Shown: piece after piece, positions 19,454-28,803 of the stretch
How the letters are laid out: every line of letters starts with the position of its first letter
How positions within the stretch are numbered: the first letter of the stretch is position 1
From: Methylobacterium sp.
GTDB lineage: Bacteria; Pseudomonadota; Alphaproteobacteria; Rhizobiales; Beijerinckiaceae
Reading direction: 5' to 3'
NCBI GenBank assembly: GCA_020252645.1
Contig: JADCCN010000001.1
Span: 146,099 to 210,098 of the forward strand
Length of the DNA: 64,000 nt
The notes under the pieces: generated by a model
Database searches by the model: none
Told to the model about the DNA's origin: nothing
Seen by the model: only the letters and a program-made list of their open reading frames with translations
Translations under genes and position numbers: made by a program

Positions 19454-21880
19454 TCAATGGGCCTGCACGAAACTCTCCAGCACCATTTTCCGCCCCGCCT
19501 TGTCGAAATCGACCGTGAGCTTGTTGCCATCGACTTCCGCCACCGAGCCGGGGCCGAACTTGATGTGGAACACCCGGTCGCCCGAGCTGTAGCGCGAGGA
19601 TTGCATGGTGGAGGAAGCGAGCACGCGCCCCTCGATGGTGCGCGGGGATGATGCGCTGCCCCAACCACGACCCGGCTCCTGCGGCGCGCGGGAGGGCGTG
19701 AAGCCCGCTTCCTTCGCGGCCTGCATGCGCTGCCAGCCCGGCGTCTGGTAGCTTGAATTCGCGGGGCTCACCTTGTCAAACCGGCTGCCGCCGCCATAGC
19801 CCAGGCGCTGCATGGAGCCATAGGTGCCCTGGCCCTCGACCACTTCCACATGCCCCGGCGGAAGTTCATCCACGAAGCGCGAGGGGATGGTGGATTGCCA
19901 CAGGCCATGGATGCGGCGATTGGTGGCGAAATAGAGCTTCACGCGGCGCTTGGCGCGCGTCAGCCCTACATAGGCGAGGCGGCGCTCTTCCTCGAGGCCG
20001 GCGCGGCCCTGCTCATCCAAAGTGCGCTGGCTGGGGAACAAGCCTTCCTCCCAGCCGGGGAGGAAAACGGTCTCGAATTCGAGGCCCTTCGCGCCATGGA
20101 GCGTCATGATGGAGACGCGCGCCTCATCCTCGCCCTGCGATTTTTCCATCACGAGGCCGACATGTTCGAGGAAGCCTGCGAGGTTGTCGAACTCCTCCAT
20201 CGCGCGGACGAGTTCCTTGAGGTTGTCGAGCCGCCCTGCGGCATCGGCCGAGCGGTCCTTCTTCCACATGTCGGTATAGCCGGATTCCTCGAGGATCATC
20301 TCCGCGAGTTCGTGATGCGGCACGGTTTCGATGAGGGAAGCCCAGCGGCCGATATTTTCCACCAGCGCGCGCAAGGCGGGCCGGGCGCGGGAGGAAATCT
20401 CGTCGCTCTCGATCAGCACCCGCGCGGCCTGCAGCAGCGGCACGCGATTGGGCCGCGCATAGGCGTGGAGCGCGTTGAGCACGGCATCGCCGAGCCCGCG
20501 TTTCGGCGTGTTGAAGATGCGCTCGAAGGCGAGATCATCCGCCGGCTGCGACACGATGCGCAGATAGGCAAGCGCGTCGCGGATTTCCGCGCGTTCATAG
20601 AACCTTGGCCCGCCAATGACGCGATAGGGAATGGCATTGGTGATGAACCGCTCCTCGAATTCGCGCATCTGGAAGGAGGCGCGCACGAGGATCGCCATTT
20701 CCTGCAGCGAATGGCCCTTGTGCTGCAAAGCCTCGATCTCGTCGGCCACCATGCGGGCCTCTTCTTCCGAGTCCCATGCGCAGGCGACCGAGACGCGCTC
20801 GCCTTCCTCGCCATCGGTGAAGAGGGTCTTGCCGAGGCGGCCCTCGTTCCTGGCGATGAGATGCCCCGCCGCGCCGAGGATATGCCCGGTAGAGCGGTAA
20901 TTCCGCTCGAGGCGGATCACGGTCGCGCCGGGGAAGTCCTTCTCGAAGCGCAGGATGTTGTCCACCTCGGCACCTCGCCAGCCATAGATCGACTGGTCGT
21001 CATCGCCCACGCAGCAGAGGTTCCGGTGGCCGGCGGCCAAAAGCCTCAGCCAGAGATACTGCGCCACGTTGGTATCCTGATACTCGTCCACCAGGATGAA
21101 GCGGAAGCGGCGCTGGAAATCGGCGAGGATGTCGGCGTTTTCCTGGAAGAGGCGGATGTTCTCGAGCAGCAGGTCGCCGAAATCCACCGCGTTCAGTGCT
21201 TTCAGCCGCTCCTGATAGAGCTTGTAGAGTTCGCGCGCGCGGCCCTCCGCGAAGACATGCCCCTCGCCGGCCGAGACCTTCCCGGGGGTCAGCGCGCGGT
21301 TCTTCCAGGCATCGATCTGGAAGGCGAGCACACGCGCTGGCCAGCGTTTCTCGTCGATGTTCTCGGCCTGCAGGATCTGCTTCAGCAGGCGGATCTGGTC
21401 ATCGGTGTCGAGGATGGTGAAATCCGGGCGCAGACCAACGAGTTCGGCGTGGCGGCGCAGGATCTTCGTGCCGATGGAGTGGAATGTGCCGAGCCACGGC
21501 ATGCCTTCACCCACGGCGCCGATCAGCGCGGTGATGCGCTCCTTCATTTCGCGCGCGGCCTTGTTGGTGAAGGTCACGGCCAGGATTTCGCCGGCACGCG
21601 CGCGGCTCGTGGCGATGATATGCGCGATGCGGCTCGTGAGAACCCTGGTCTTGCCGGTGCCTGCGCCCGCGAGCACCAGCACCGGGCCATCAAGCGATTC
21701 CACCGCCCGGAATTGCTCCGGGTTCAGCCCTTGCAGATAGGCCGCCGGACGCGACGCGGCCATGGCACGCGCGGCAATGCCCCCGGCCGGATGCGCAGGC
21801 GGGGGAGTCCATTCATCGAGGGAGAGCGGATTGGACAATCCGGGTTCCTTTGCTGGAGCAAAACGGTTTGAAGCCGGCAT
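19454..21880 (-). CDS. UvrD/PcrA-type ATP-dependent DNA helicase
   Basis: A superfamily 1A 3'-5' helicase used in repair and removal of stalled complexes. It has Walker A AGAGTGKT at 71-78, TFTNKAAREMKER (Ia), FILVDEYQDTN (II), GDDDQSIYGWRGA (III), RLERNYRST (IV), IMTLHGAKGLEFE (V) and YVGLTRAKRRV (VI). The C-terminus ends in a small Tudor-like region (GDRVFHIKFGPGSVAEVDGN) seen in PcrA/UvrD. The product is 808 residues. The first ATG is used; its N-terminal 40 residues are Pro/Ala-rich. Confidence 0.94.
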   Translation of the reverse strand: MPASNRFAPAKEPGLSNPLSLDEWTPPPAHPAGGIAARAMAASRPAAYLQGLNPEQFRAVESLDGPVLVLAGAGTGKTRVLTSRIAHIIATSRARAGEILAVTFTNKAAREMKERITALIGAVGEGMPWLGTFHSIGTKILRRHAELVGLRPDFTILDTDDQIRLLKQILQAENIDEKRWPARVLAFQIDAWKNRALTPGKVSAGEGHVFAEGRARELYKLYQERLKALNAVDFGDLLLENIRLFQENADILADFQRRFRFILVDEYQDTNVAQYLWLRLLAAGHRNLCCVGDDDQSIYGWRGAEVDNILRFEKDFPGATVIRLERNYRSTGHILGAAGHLIARNEGRLGKTLFTDGEEGERVSVACAWDSEEEARMVADEIEALQHKGHSLQEMAILVRASFQMREFEERFITNAIPYRVIGGPRFYERAEIRDALAYLRIVSQPADDLAFERIFNTPKRGLGDAVLNALHAYARPNRVPLLQAARVLIESDEISSRARPALRALVENIGRWASLIETVPHHELAEMILEESGYTDMWKKDRSADAAGRLDNLKELVRAMEEFDNLAGFLEHVGLVMEKSQGEDEARVSIMTLHGAKGLEFETVFLPGWEEGLFPSQRTLDEQGRAGLEEERRLAYVGLTRAKRRVKLYFATNRRIHGLWQSTIPSRFVDELPPGHVEVVEGQGTYGSMQRLGYGGGSRFDKVSPANSSYQTPGWQRMQAAKEAGFTPSRAPQEPGRGWGSASSPRTIEGRVLASSTMQSSRYSSGDRVFHIKFGPGSVAEVDGNKLTVDFDKAGRKMVLESFVQAH

Positions 21881-22040
21881 TATCGCTGATTCGCGAACAA
21901 GGCGTATTCTCGATCAGATGGGGCCAAGCGGTGTTTCCCGCAAGCAAGCTTCGCGCATTCCTGTGGTCGCAGCCCTTGCAAGCCGAGCCGTGAGGCACCA
22001 GTCTGCCCGCCAGAGAAACCTTGCTCCGGAGAATCACACT

Positions 22041-22544
22041 ATGCCCGCGATGAGCCAACTGACGAAGCCTGCCTTCACCCATATGCTCGGTGCGCTCGAT
22101 CGCATCCTCGACAAGCTGGCAGCGCATTGCGAGGCGAAGAAGGTGGATCCGGCGGTGTTCATGACCCTTCGCCTCTTCCCGGACATGTTCCCCCTGACCC
22201 GGCAGGTGCAGATCGCCTGCGATTTCGCCAAGGGTGCGGCGGCGCGCCTCGCGGGCCGCGAGAACCCTTCATGGACCGATACCGAGACCACCCTTCCCGA
22301 ACTGAAGGAGCGCATTGCCAGGACGATCGAATTCATCGCAGCGATTCCCGATGCGGAAATCGATGGAAGCGAGGAGCGCACCATCACGCTGAAGATCCGC
22401 GGGCAGGAGATGTCCTTCCCCGGCCTCACCTATCTCAATTTCGTGGTGCTGCCGAATTTCTATTTCCACCTTTCCACGGCCTACGGAATTCTGCGGAATG
22501 GCGGCGTGGATATCGGCAAGAACGATTTCCTCGGGCGGAACTGA
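22041..22544 (+). CDS. DUF1993 family protein
   Basis: A 167-residue soluble protein with the DUF1993 pattern: MLGALDRILDKLAAHCEAKK, RLFPDMFPLTRQVQIACDFA and a C-terminal LPNFYFHLSTAYGILRNGG. The fold resembles DinB-like four-helix bundles, but no biochemical role is established to my knowledge. GGAGA lies 8 bases before this ATG, choosing it over the longer upstream frame that overlaps the helicase 5' region. It is probably the first gene of a unit with the FkbM-like gene. Confidence 0.85.
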   Translation: MPAMSQLTKPAFTHMLGALDRILDKLAAHCEAKKVDPAVFMTLRLFPDMFPLTRQVQIACDFAKGAAARLAGRENPSWTDTETTLPELKERIARTIEFIAAIPDAEIDGSEERTITLKIRGQEMSFPGLTYLNFVVLPNFYFHLSTAYGILRNGGVDIGKNDFLGRN

Positions 22545-22591
22545 TCAATAAGCTTGCAACCTGGCGGGTTGTGCCGGCATGGGGGGTGTGA

Positions 22592-23341
22592 ATGTCTGAG
22601 GTGAAACCGGGCGAGCATCGCCTGATGGCGGCGGTGCCCGTGAGCATCGAATGCCCGGATGCGATGCTCTCCGCCGTGCGTTATGTGCTCGATGGCGAAT
22701 ATGAAAGCCACCATGACGGCACCGATCTCGATATTCTCGATATCGGGGCGAATGTCGGCTCCTTCGCGCTCTGGGCCACGCGCCGCTGGCCCGGCAGCCG
22801 GGTGCGCAGCTTCGAGCCCAACCCGGAGACCTTCGCGATCCTGAAGCGCAATGTTGCGGGCTACGGCCAGGTGCAGCCCTTCAACGCGGCGATCTACCCC
22901 TCCGACAAGGCCCGCGAGGCCTTCTTCAGCCGCTATGCCGGTGACGGCGAGGCGGGCCTCCTGCGCTATATCGGCGATACCTTCCGCGCGGGCGTGATTG
23001 AGCCGAGTTTCGAGGTCGATATCATCCGCCCGGAGGCCCTCGGCTCTGCCGATATCGTGAAAATCGACATCGAGGGCGGCGAAGCCGAGGTGCTCGCCGC
23101 ACTTGACCTGACGAAAACGGCGCTGGTGCTCGCCGAATTCCAGAACCGCAAGGCGCGGCTTTCCATGCAGGCGGTGTTCCGCGATCACGGTTTCGAAGCG
23201 ATCCTCGACGAGGAATGCCCGTGGGACCCCATCCTCGATTACATGGATTATCGCCGCGACCTGATGGGCGATATCTACGGCCGGATGTTCTACCGGCGCA
23301 GGGGGCAGGCCCGGCTCATGCACCGCCCGCCCGCAGCTTGA
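22592..23341 (+). CDS. FkbM-family SAM-dependent methyltransferase
   Basis: A 249-residue protein with a class I methyltransferase core: ILDIGANVGSFALWATRRWPG (motif I), RSFEPNPETFAILKRNV (motif II) and the FkbM hallmark VKIDIEGGEAEVLAALD. FkbM-type enzymes O-methylate diverse sugars or polyketides, so the substrate is unknown. It is located 47 bases after the DUF1993 gene. No signal peptide is seen. Confidence 0.85.
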   Translation: MSEVKPGEHRLMAAVPVSIECPDAMLSAVRYVLDGEYESHHDGTDLDILDIGANVGSFALWATRRWPGSRVRSFEPNPETFAILKRNVAGYGQVQPFNAAIYPSDKAREAFFSRYAGDGEAGLLRYIGDTFRAGVIEPSFEVDIIRPEALGSADIVKIDIEGGEAEVLAALDLTKTALVLAEFQNRKARLSMQAVFRDHGFEAILDEECPWDPILDYMDYRRDLMGDIYGRMFYRRRGQARLMHRPPAA

Positions 23342-23429
23342 GGCTTGAATTCCGCAAATAGGTCAGGCACGCTGACCCATATTGCGAACAGGACGCTCGC
23401 CGGAGCGCCGCTTTGAGGGAAGAACCGCC

Positions 23430-24824
23430 ATGCGCCCGTCACCGGAGGTCGTCGCCGCGGCGACGCTCGAGTTCCAGCGTCGTTTCGGCAATCGTGCCGT
23501 CACCAGCCAGTCGGTCCGCGAGCAGCATGCCCACACGACGACGTGGATTCCCAACCAGCCGCCGGATGTCGTGGTCTTCGCCGAGAGCGAGGAGGATGTG
23601 CGCGATGCGGTGAAAATCGCCGCCGCGCATCATCTGCCGATCGTGCCCTTCGGCACCGGTTCTTCGCTGGAAGGGCATGTGAATGCGCCGTTCGGCGGCG
23701 TTTCCATCGACATGCAGGGCATGAAGAAGATCCTCGCGGTGCATCCCGAGGATCTCGACTGCGTGGTCGAGCCGGGCGTGACGCGCAAGCAGCTCAACGA
23801 ATATCTCAAGAGCTACGGGCTGTTTTTCCCCATCGATCCGGGGGCGGATGCCTCGATCGGCGGCATGGTGGCGACCCGCGCTTCCGGCACCAATGCCGTG
23901 CGCTACGGCACGATGAAGGACAATGTCCTGGCGCTCGAAGCCATTCTCCCCAATGGCGAAAAGCTCGTGACCGCGCGGCGCGCGAAGAAGACCTCCGCCG
24001 GTTATGATCTCACGCGCCTGCTCGTGGGCTCCGAGGGCACGTTGGGCATCGTGACGAAGATCACGCTGAAGCTCTCCGGCCTGCCGGAGGCGGTTTCGGC
24101 TGGGGTCTGCCCGTTCCCGGATATCGAGAGCGCGGCGAATGCCACGATCCTCACCATCCAGTCCGGCCTGCCGGTGGCACGAATCGAGTTGCTGGACGAG
24201 GTGCAGATCCGGGCCTGCAACCAGTATTCCAAGCTGAACCTGGCCGAGCAGCCGACGCTCTTCGTGGAATTCCACGGCACGGAGCAGGGCGTGGCCGAAC
24301 AGGCCGAGCGCTTCGGCGAGATCGCGGCCGATCTTGGCGGCGGTCCCTTCAGCTGGGCCACGAAGCCGGAGGATCGCACGAAGCTCTGGGAGGCCCGCCA
24401 CAATGCCTATTGGGCTTCGCTCACGCTCCGGCCCGGCGCGAAAGGCATTTCCACCGATGTCTGCGTGCCGATCTCGCGCCTCGCGGAATGCATTGCCGAG
24501 ACCAAGGCCGATCTCGAATCCGCGGGCCTCATATCGCCTATCGTGGGCCATGTGGGCGACGGCAATTTCCACTGCCTTCCGCTGATCGACATGTCGAACG
24601 AGGCGGAAATCGCCGCCGCGAAGGGCTTCATGGCTCGGCTTGTGGAGCGCGCGCTGGCCATGGAAGGCACCTGCACCGGCGAACATGGCGTGGGGCAGGG
24701 CAAGATGAAATACCTTGAAACCGAACTTGGCGCGCCGGCTCTGGATGCCATGCGTCTCATCAAGCAGGCGCTTGACCCGAAAAATCTTATGAATCCCGGA
24801 AAGATCGTCATGATTGGGTCGTGA
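23430..24824 (+). CDS. FAD-linked oxidase, D-lactate dehydrogenase (cytochrome)/glycolate oxidase GlcD type
   Basis: A VAO-family flavoprotein of 464 residues. The FAD-binding segments IVPFGTGSSLEGHVNAPFGG and DPGADASIGGMVATRASGTN precede the cap domain. GDGNFHCLPLID and EHGVGQGKMKYLETELG hold the metal/substrate histidines and the C-terminal signature. GAGGGA lies 8 bases before this ATG, so the longer frame from 23382 is not used. It probably oxidises D-lactate or a related 2-hydroxy acid. The glycolate-specific partners GlcE/F are not next to it, which favours D-lactate. Confidence 0.88.
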   Translation: MRPSPEVVAAATLEFQRRFGNRAVTSQSVREQHAHTTTWIPNQPPDVVVFAESEEDVRDAVKIAAAHHLPIVPFGTGSSLEGHVNAPFGGVSIDMQGMKKILAVHPEDLDCVVEPGVTRKQLNEYLKSYGLFFPIDPGADASIGGMVATRASGTNAVRYGTMKDNVLALEAILPNGEKLVTARRAKKTSAGYDLTRLLVGSEGTLGIVTKITLKLSGLPEAVSAGVCPFPDIESAANATILTIQSGLPVARIELLDEVQIRACNQYSKLNLAEQPTLFVEFHGTEQGVAEQAERFGEIAADLGGGPFSWATKPEDRTKLWEARHNAYWASLTLRPGAKGISTDVCVPISRLAECIAETKADLESAGLISPIVGHVGDGNFHCLPLIDMSNEAEIAAAKGFMARLVERALAMEGTCTGEHGVGQGKMKYLETELGAPALDAMRLIKQALDPKNLMNPGKIVMIGS

Positions 24825-24845
24825 TCCTCGGGAAAGCTCGCGCGG

Positions 24846-24950
24846 GAGCATTTTCCGATGTGACCGGATCAGCTCGGATGCTCTATCTCTTTGTTTAATC
24901 GCATTTTCTTTCACGCGAACCGGTTTCCACTTTGCTTGAAAATGCTCTAG
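24846..24950 (-). repeat. Dispersed repeat of the GTGGANNCCG family (dld-asmA gap)
   Basis: On the minus strand it starts CTAGAGCATTTTCAAGC. The loop AAGTGGAAACCGG and arm TTCGCGTGAA then close on GAAAATGC. After an A/T-rich spacer comes a second imperfect hairpin (GAGCAT...CCGA/TCGG...ATGCTC). It occupies most of the gap between the dehydrogenase gene and the AsmA-like gene. Confidence 0.85.
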
Positions 24951-25010
24951 ATTGGCTGCATCAGGCGAGCACCGGGGAATCAGCCACGGTCGAAACGAGG
25001 TGTCCAGGGT

Positions 25011-28000
25011 TTGCGGATCATCAGGGAAAGCCTCACGGCACTGGCGGCGCTTCTGGCCCTCGCCCTTGTGGCGCTTGCCGCCGTGCCCCCCTTCATGGAT
25101 TGGAAGCCATGGCGCGAGCGTCTCGCCGCCGTGGTGTCGCCCGCCATCGGCCAGCCCGTGCGCTTCGGCGGGGAGCTTCGCCTCTCTCTGCTGCCGAGGC
25201 CCGAAATCGACGCGGATGAGGTTTCGATCGGCCCGGAGGACCGCCCGCTGCTGAAAGCGGGGCGGCTCACGCTGTCTCTGGACCTCACGGCTCTGGCGCG
25301 AGGCGCCTTCCAGTTCACCGAGGCGCGGGGTGACAACGTGGCCCTGCGAGTCGAAACCTTCGACGTGATGCCGAAGCCGGGCGATCTTGCGCGCTCCGGC
25401 CACAGAATCGGGCTTGACCGCCTCACCCTCAGGGGCCTGACCCTGCTCCGCGCCGGCGGCGACGAGCCCATCGCGCCACCGCTCGATGTGATGCTGGAGG
25501 CATCCGATCTCGCCGGGCCCTTCCGTTTCGAGGTGCTCATCCCCCGCGAGGGGCTGGAATGGCGCGGGCAGGTGGGGCGCTTCGAGGACGGGCGCGCGCG
25601 CTTCCGCGCCATGGGGGAAGATCACCCGCGGGCGATCCGCGCCACGCTGGATGGTTGGCTGGGCCAGCCTGGCGCCGCGACGCCCTCGACCTTCGACGGG
25701 CAGGTGCAGTTGACCGGCAACCCGACCTTCGGGCGAGGCGGGGATAAAGTGCAGATGCCGTTCGATCTTCAGGCGCGCCTGCTCGTTCAGGCCGGGCAGG
25801 TTCTGGCTGATCCGGTCGCGCTGAATATCGGCGGCGAGCGGGGCCTTGCGACCACCGGCAAGGCCTTTCTGGATTATGCCGGCGCGCGGCCCGCCCTGCG
25901 CCTCGAACTGGGTGCCCGGCGCTTCGATCTCGCCCGCCTCATGGCCCGCGATCCGCAGCGCGATCCCGATCCGCGCGATTGGCTCGCGGAGGGAAACATG
26001 GTGCTCGACTGGCTGAGCGAGATCTTGCGCGAAAGTGTGCCGCTGGATCTCGTGTTTGATCTTGGCATCACGCAGGTGCAATTGGCCAATGGCGCGGCGC
26101 AGGATGTGCGCATGCAAATGGGCTTGCGTGAAGGGGCCTTGGCCATCGACCGGCTCGAGGCGCGGCTTGCTGGCCGCAACAGCCTTTTCTTCGAGCGCGG
26201 TGCCGATGCCCGCGACCCGCTGGACGGCATGGTGCGGCTCGGCTTTGCCGATCTCCCGGCCTTCGCGCGCGCCTTCGGGCTTGCGGTGCCGGAGGGCTTG
26301 CCGAACGAAATGAGCCTCGCTGCCCGGCTTTGGCGCAACCAGGGCCGGCTGGAAGCCTCCGATCTCGTGGTCGAGAGCCCGGCCGGCCAGTTGCGTGGCC
26401 GCGTCAGCCTCACGCCGTCCCCGCCGGGACGCAGCCTTCCGCCCGTGCTGGCCTTCACGCTTGATGCCGACCGCTTCGATGCGCGCCTCGTCGGCCTGGG
26501 CGATCCGCTCGGCAGCCCGGCCTTGTGGCTCGGCATCGACGGGCGGCTGGATATCCGCGAAGTGATCTATGACGGGCGGAGCCTTGGCTCCATCCGTCTG
26601 GGCTTCACCCGGGAGGGGCCGCGCACGCGGCTCGACGAACTCACTTTGCGGGGCCGCGCGGGCGAGGAGATCCGCCTCTCGGGCCAGATCGCGGAAGGCG
26701 AGATGGTCGCCACCGCCAAGGTCGATGCCGAGAAGCTCGAAGACCTCTCCCGCATGGCCGAGGCCATCGCTCCCGGCGCCTGGACCTCGGCCCTGCGGGC
26801 GCGGGCGGGGTTGCTGGAACCGGCGCTGGCGCTGGCGCGCATCCGCATCGACCAGAAGGGTGGAGAGACGATCTGGGCGGTCGAGGGCGAGGGCCGGCTT
26901 GGCGGCTCGACGGTGGCGGTGAAGACGCAATCCGAACTGCGCGGCTCGGAGCTTCATCTTTCGCTCACCGGCGAGGTGTCGCAGGCCGATGGCGCCCGGC
27001 TTGTCCGGCAGATCGCCGGAGCGGCACCGCCAGCGGGCGCGCGGCTTCCGGTCCAGCCGGGCAAGATCACCCTGGCGCTGGAAGGCAACCCGCGCCGGCA
27101 GATGATGCTCAAACTCGATGGCGATGTGCTCGGCACGCAGATTTCGGTCGATGGGGGTCTCAGCCCGTTCCGGGCACAGCCCCTTGACGGGCTCTTCACC
27201 CTGCGGGCGGTGGATCTCGCGCCGCTCCATCGGGCGCTGGGTGGCGGAGCGCCCGTTCTTCCCGATGGCACGCCCGCCCGGGTGCAAGGCCGCTTCTTCG
27301 CGGAGCCCACCAAGCTCACTCTCACCGCCTTTTCCGGCGAGATCGGCCCCAATCCGGTGCAGGGCGAGATCTCGTTCGATTTCGCACGGGGCGGGCAGGT
27401 CGCCGGGCAATTGCGGCTGGGAGACCTGCATCTGCCGACCCTTCTGGCGACCGTGCTGCCGCAAGCGGGGCTCACGACGCTGCAAGGGCCCGTTTCGGCC
27501 CGGCCCTTTGCGGCACCCGTCCCGCCCTTCCGCCCGGGCGATCTCCGGATCGAGGCGCGCTCCCTCACCCTTGCGGAAGGGCTTCGCCTCGCGGAACCGA
27601 AATTCGTCCTGCGATTCGCGCCCGGACTTTTCGCGATCGAGGGGCTGGATGCCGGGCAGGGCGACGCGCGCCTCGGCGGGCAGATCACGCTTCTGCGAGA
27701 AGGGGAGGGCGTGAACCTTGCCGGGCGCCTCACCTTTTCCGATCTGACCCTGCCGGGCGTCGCTGCGCGGGCCGAGGGCGAAATCCCGCTGACGAGCCAG
27801 GGCCGCAGCCTTCGGGATCTTCTCGCCAATCTCGGTGGCGCGGGACAGATGAAATTCGAAGGCCTCACCCTCCCCGCGGCTGACCCTGCGGCGATGTCCC
27901 GGCTTTTCCAGCGCCCGATGACCGAGCTTTCGCCGATCGACGAGAACCGCCTCGGTGGCCTGCTGGATGCAGAATTGCAGCAAGGCCCGGCACGCCTGCC

Positions 28001-28586
28001 GCCCCTGTCGCTGCCCATCACGCTGGCCGGCGGCGTGCTGCGCCTTTCCGCCCCGCCCGTGAATGCCGGGCCGGTGACCATCCAGCCGGGTTTCGTGCTT
28101 GATCTTCCGCGCCTCACCTATGAGTTGCGGCTGACGCAGCGCCTGCTGGCCTTGCCGAAAGGCTGGCGCGGTGCGCCGCCGGAAATCGCGTTGAGCTGGA
28201 CCGGCCGGGCCGGCATCCCGCCGGGTGAACCGAGGCGGCAGCTTTCCGTCTCGGCGCTGCTGAACGGGCTGCTGGCCGTGGGGCTCCAGCGGGATCTCGA
28301 GATGATCGAGAATTTCGAGGCCGACCAGCGCGAGCGCTCGTTCTTCCTGCGGCGCAGCCGGGTCGAGGCCGAGAGCGAGCGGCGCCGGGTGGAAGCCGAG
28401 GCCGAACGTCGCCGCGCCGAGGCGGAGAATGAACGTCGCCGGGCGGAAGCCGAGGCCCAGCGTCGCCGCGCCGAGGCGGAGAATGAACGCCGCCGCCTGG
28501 AAGCCGAGGCCGAACGCCGCCGGGCCGCGGAGCAGCCGGCCCCCACGGCCGCACCGCTCAATCTTGTTCCGCAGCTGAGCCCCTGA
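25011..28586 (+). CDS. AsmA-like protein (inner-membrane anchored, periplasmic)
   Basis: A 1191-residue protein with one N-terminal membrane helix (residues about 6-25, LTALAALLALALVALAAVPPF), then FMDWKPWRERLAAVVSPAIG and FGGELRLSLLPRPEIDADEV, the classic AsmA start. The rest is repetitive beta-rich sequence with an AsmA C-terminal domain around residues 850-1060. AsmA-like proteins belong to the repeating beta-groove lipid-transport group. TTG is the apparent start, with GAGG 10 bases upstream. The last 80 residues carry a highly charged 9-residue repeat. The 3' end overlaps the convergent RHH gene by 29 bases. Confidence 0.88.
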   Translation: MRIIRESLTALAALLALALVALAAVPPFMDWKPWRERLAAVVSPAIGQPVRFGGELRLSLLPRPEIDADEVSIGPEDRPLLKAGRLTLSLDLTALARGAFQFTEARGDNVALRVETFDVMPKPGDLARSGHRIGLDRLTLRGLTLLRAGGDEPIAPPLDVMLEASDLAGPFRFEVLIPREGLEWRGQVGRFEDGRARFRAMGEDHPRAIRATLDGWLGQPGAATPSTFDGQVQLTGNPTFGRGGDKVQMPFDLQARLLVQAGQVLADPVALNIGGERGLATTGKAFLDYAGARPALRLELGARRFDLARLMARDPQRDPDPRDWLAEGNMVLDWLSEILRESVPLDLVFDLGITQVQLANGAAQDVRMQMGLREGALAIDRLEARLAGRNSLFFERGADARDPLDGMVRLGFADLPAFARAFGLAVPEGLPNEMSLAARLWRNQGRLEASDLVVESPAGQLRGRVSLTPSPPGRSLPPVLAFTLDADRFDARLVGLGDPLGSPALWLGIDGRLDIREVIYDGRSLGSIRLGFTREGPRTRLDELTLRGRAGEEIRLSGQIAEGEMVATAKVDAEKLEDLSRMAEAIAPGAWTSALRARAGLLEPALALARIRIDQKGGETIWAVEGEGRLGGSTVAVKTQSELRGSELHLSLTGEVSQADGARLVRQIAGAAPPAGARLPVQPGKITLALEGNPRRQMMLKLDGDVLGTQISVDGGLSPFRAQPLDGLFTLRAVDLAPLHRALGGGAPVLPDGTPARVQGRFFAEPTKLTLTAFSGEIGPNPVQGEISFDFARGGQVAGQLRLGDLHLPTLLATVLPQAGLTTLQGPVSARPFAAPVPPFRPGDLRIEARSLTLAEGLRLAEPKFVLRFAPGLFAIEGLDAGQGDARLGGQITLLREGEGVNLAGRLTFSDLTLPGVAARAEGEIPLTSQGRSLRDLLANLGGAGQMKFEGLTLPAADPAAMSRLFQRPMTELSPIDENRLGGLLDAELQQGPARLPPLSLPITLAGGVLRLSAPPVNAGPVTIQPGFVLDLPRLTYELRLTQRLLALPKGWRGAPPEIALSWTGRAGIPPGEPRRQLSVSALLNGLLAVGLQRDLEMIENFEADQRERSFFLRRSRVEAESERRRVEAEAERRRAEAENERRRAEAEAQRRRAEAENERRRLEAEAERRRAAEQPAPTAAPLNLVPQLSP
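28377..28523 (+). repeat. 27-bp tandem repeat encoding (E/Q)RRRxEAEx units
   Basis: Five 27-bp units, alternating in sequence so that the true period is 54 bp, encode nine-residue blocks such as ERRRAEAEN and QRRRAEAEN near the C-terminus of the AsmA-like protein. Dense Glu/Arg alternation predicts a long charged single alpha helix. The in-frame repeat could expand or contract by slippage. Confidence 0.9.
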
Positions 28587-28803
28587 GGGCACCGCCTTCC
28601 ATCAGCCGCGTGACGAGATGGATGCGCAGCGCCGAGGAGAGATTGGTGTCGCGCCTTGCGCCATCGACATGCTCCACCAGCGCCGCGACGCTCATGCCGG
28701 CTGCCTTCGCCTCGGCTTGAAGGAGCCGCCAGAACGGCTCCTCCAGCGAGATGGAGGTGCGATGGCCGGCAATCGTGAGCGACCGCTTGACGACCGCGCT
28801 CAT
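28558..28803 (-). CDS. Ribbon-helix-helix domain protein (RHH_4 type)
   Basis: An 81-residue protein: RSLTIAGHRTSISLEEPFWRLL gives the beta-strand and first helix, and AAGMSVAALVEHVDG the second helix. This matches the ribbon-helix-helix_4 family that often accompanies metabolic genes in alphaproteobacteria. Its start overlaps the stop of the Bug-type gene by 4 bases, so it is translated from the same transcript. DNA binding is likely but the targets are unknown. Its 3' end overlaps the AsmA gene on the other strand. Confidence 0.85.
   Translation of the reverse strand: MSAVVKRSLTIAGHRTSISLEEPFWRLLQAEAKAAGMSVAALVEHVDGARRDTNLSSALRIHLVTRLMEGGALRGSAAEQD

Noticed and set aside
23439-28592. 1717-residue open frame antisense to the dehydrogenase and AsmA-like genes
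   Set aside because: Low-complexity Arg/Ala/Gly/His composition typical of antisense frames in high-G+C DNA; the plus-strand genes carry clear family motifs.
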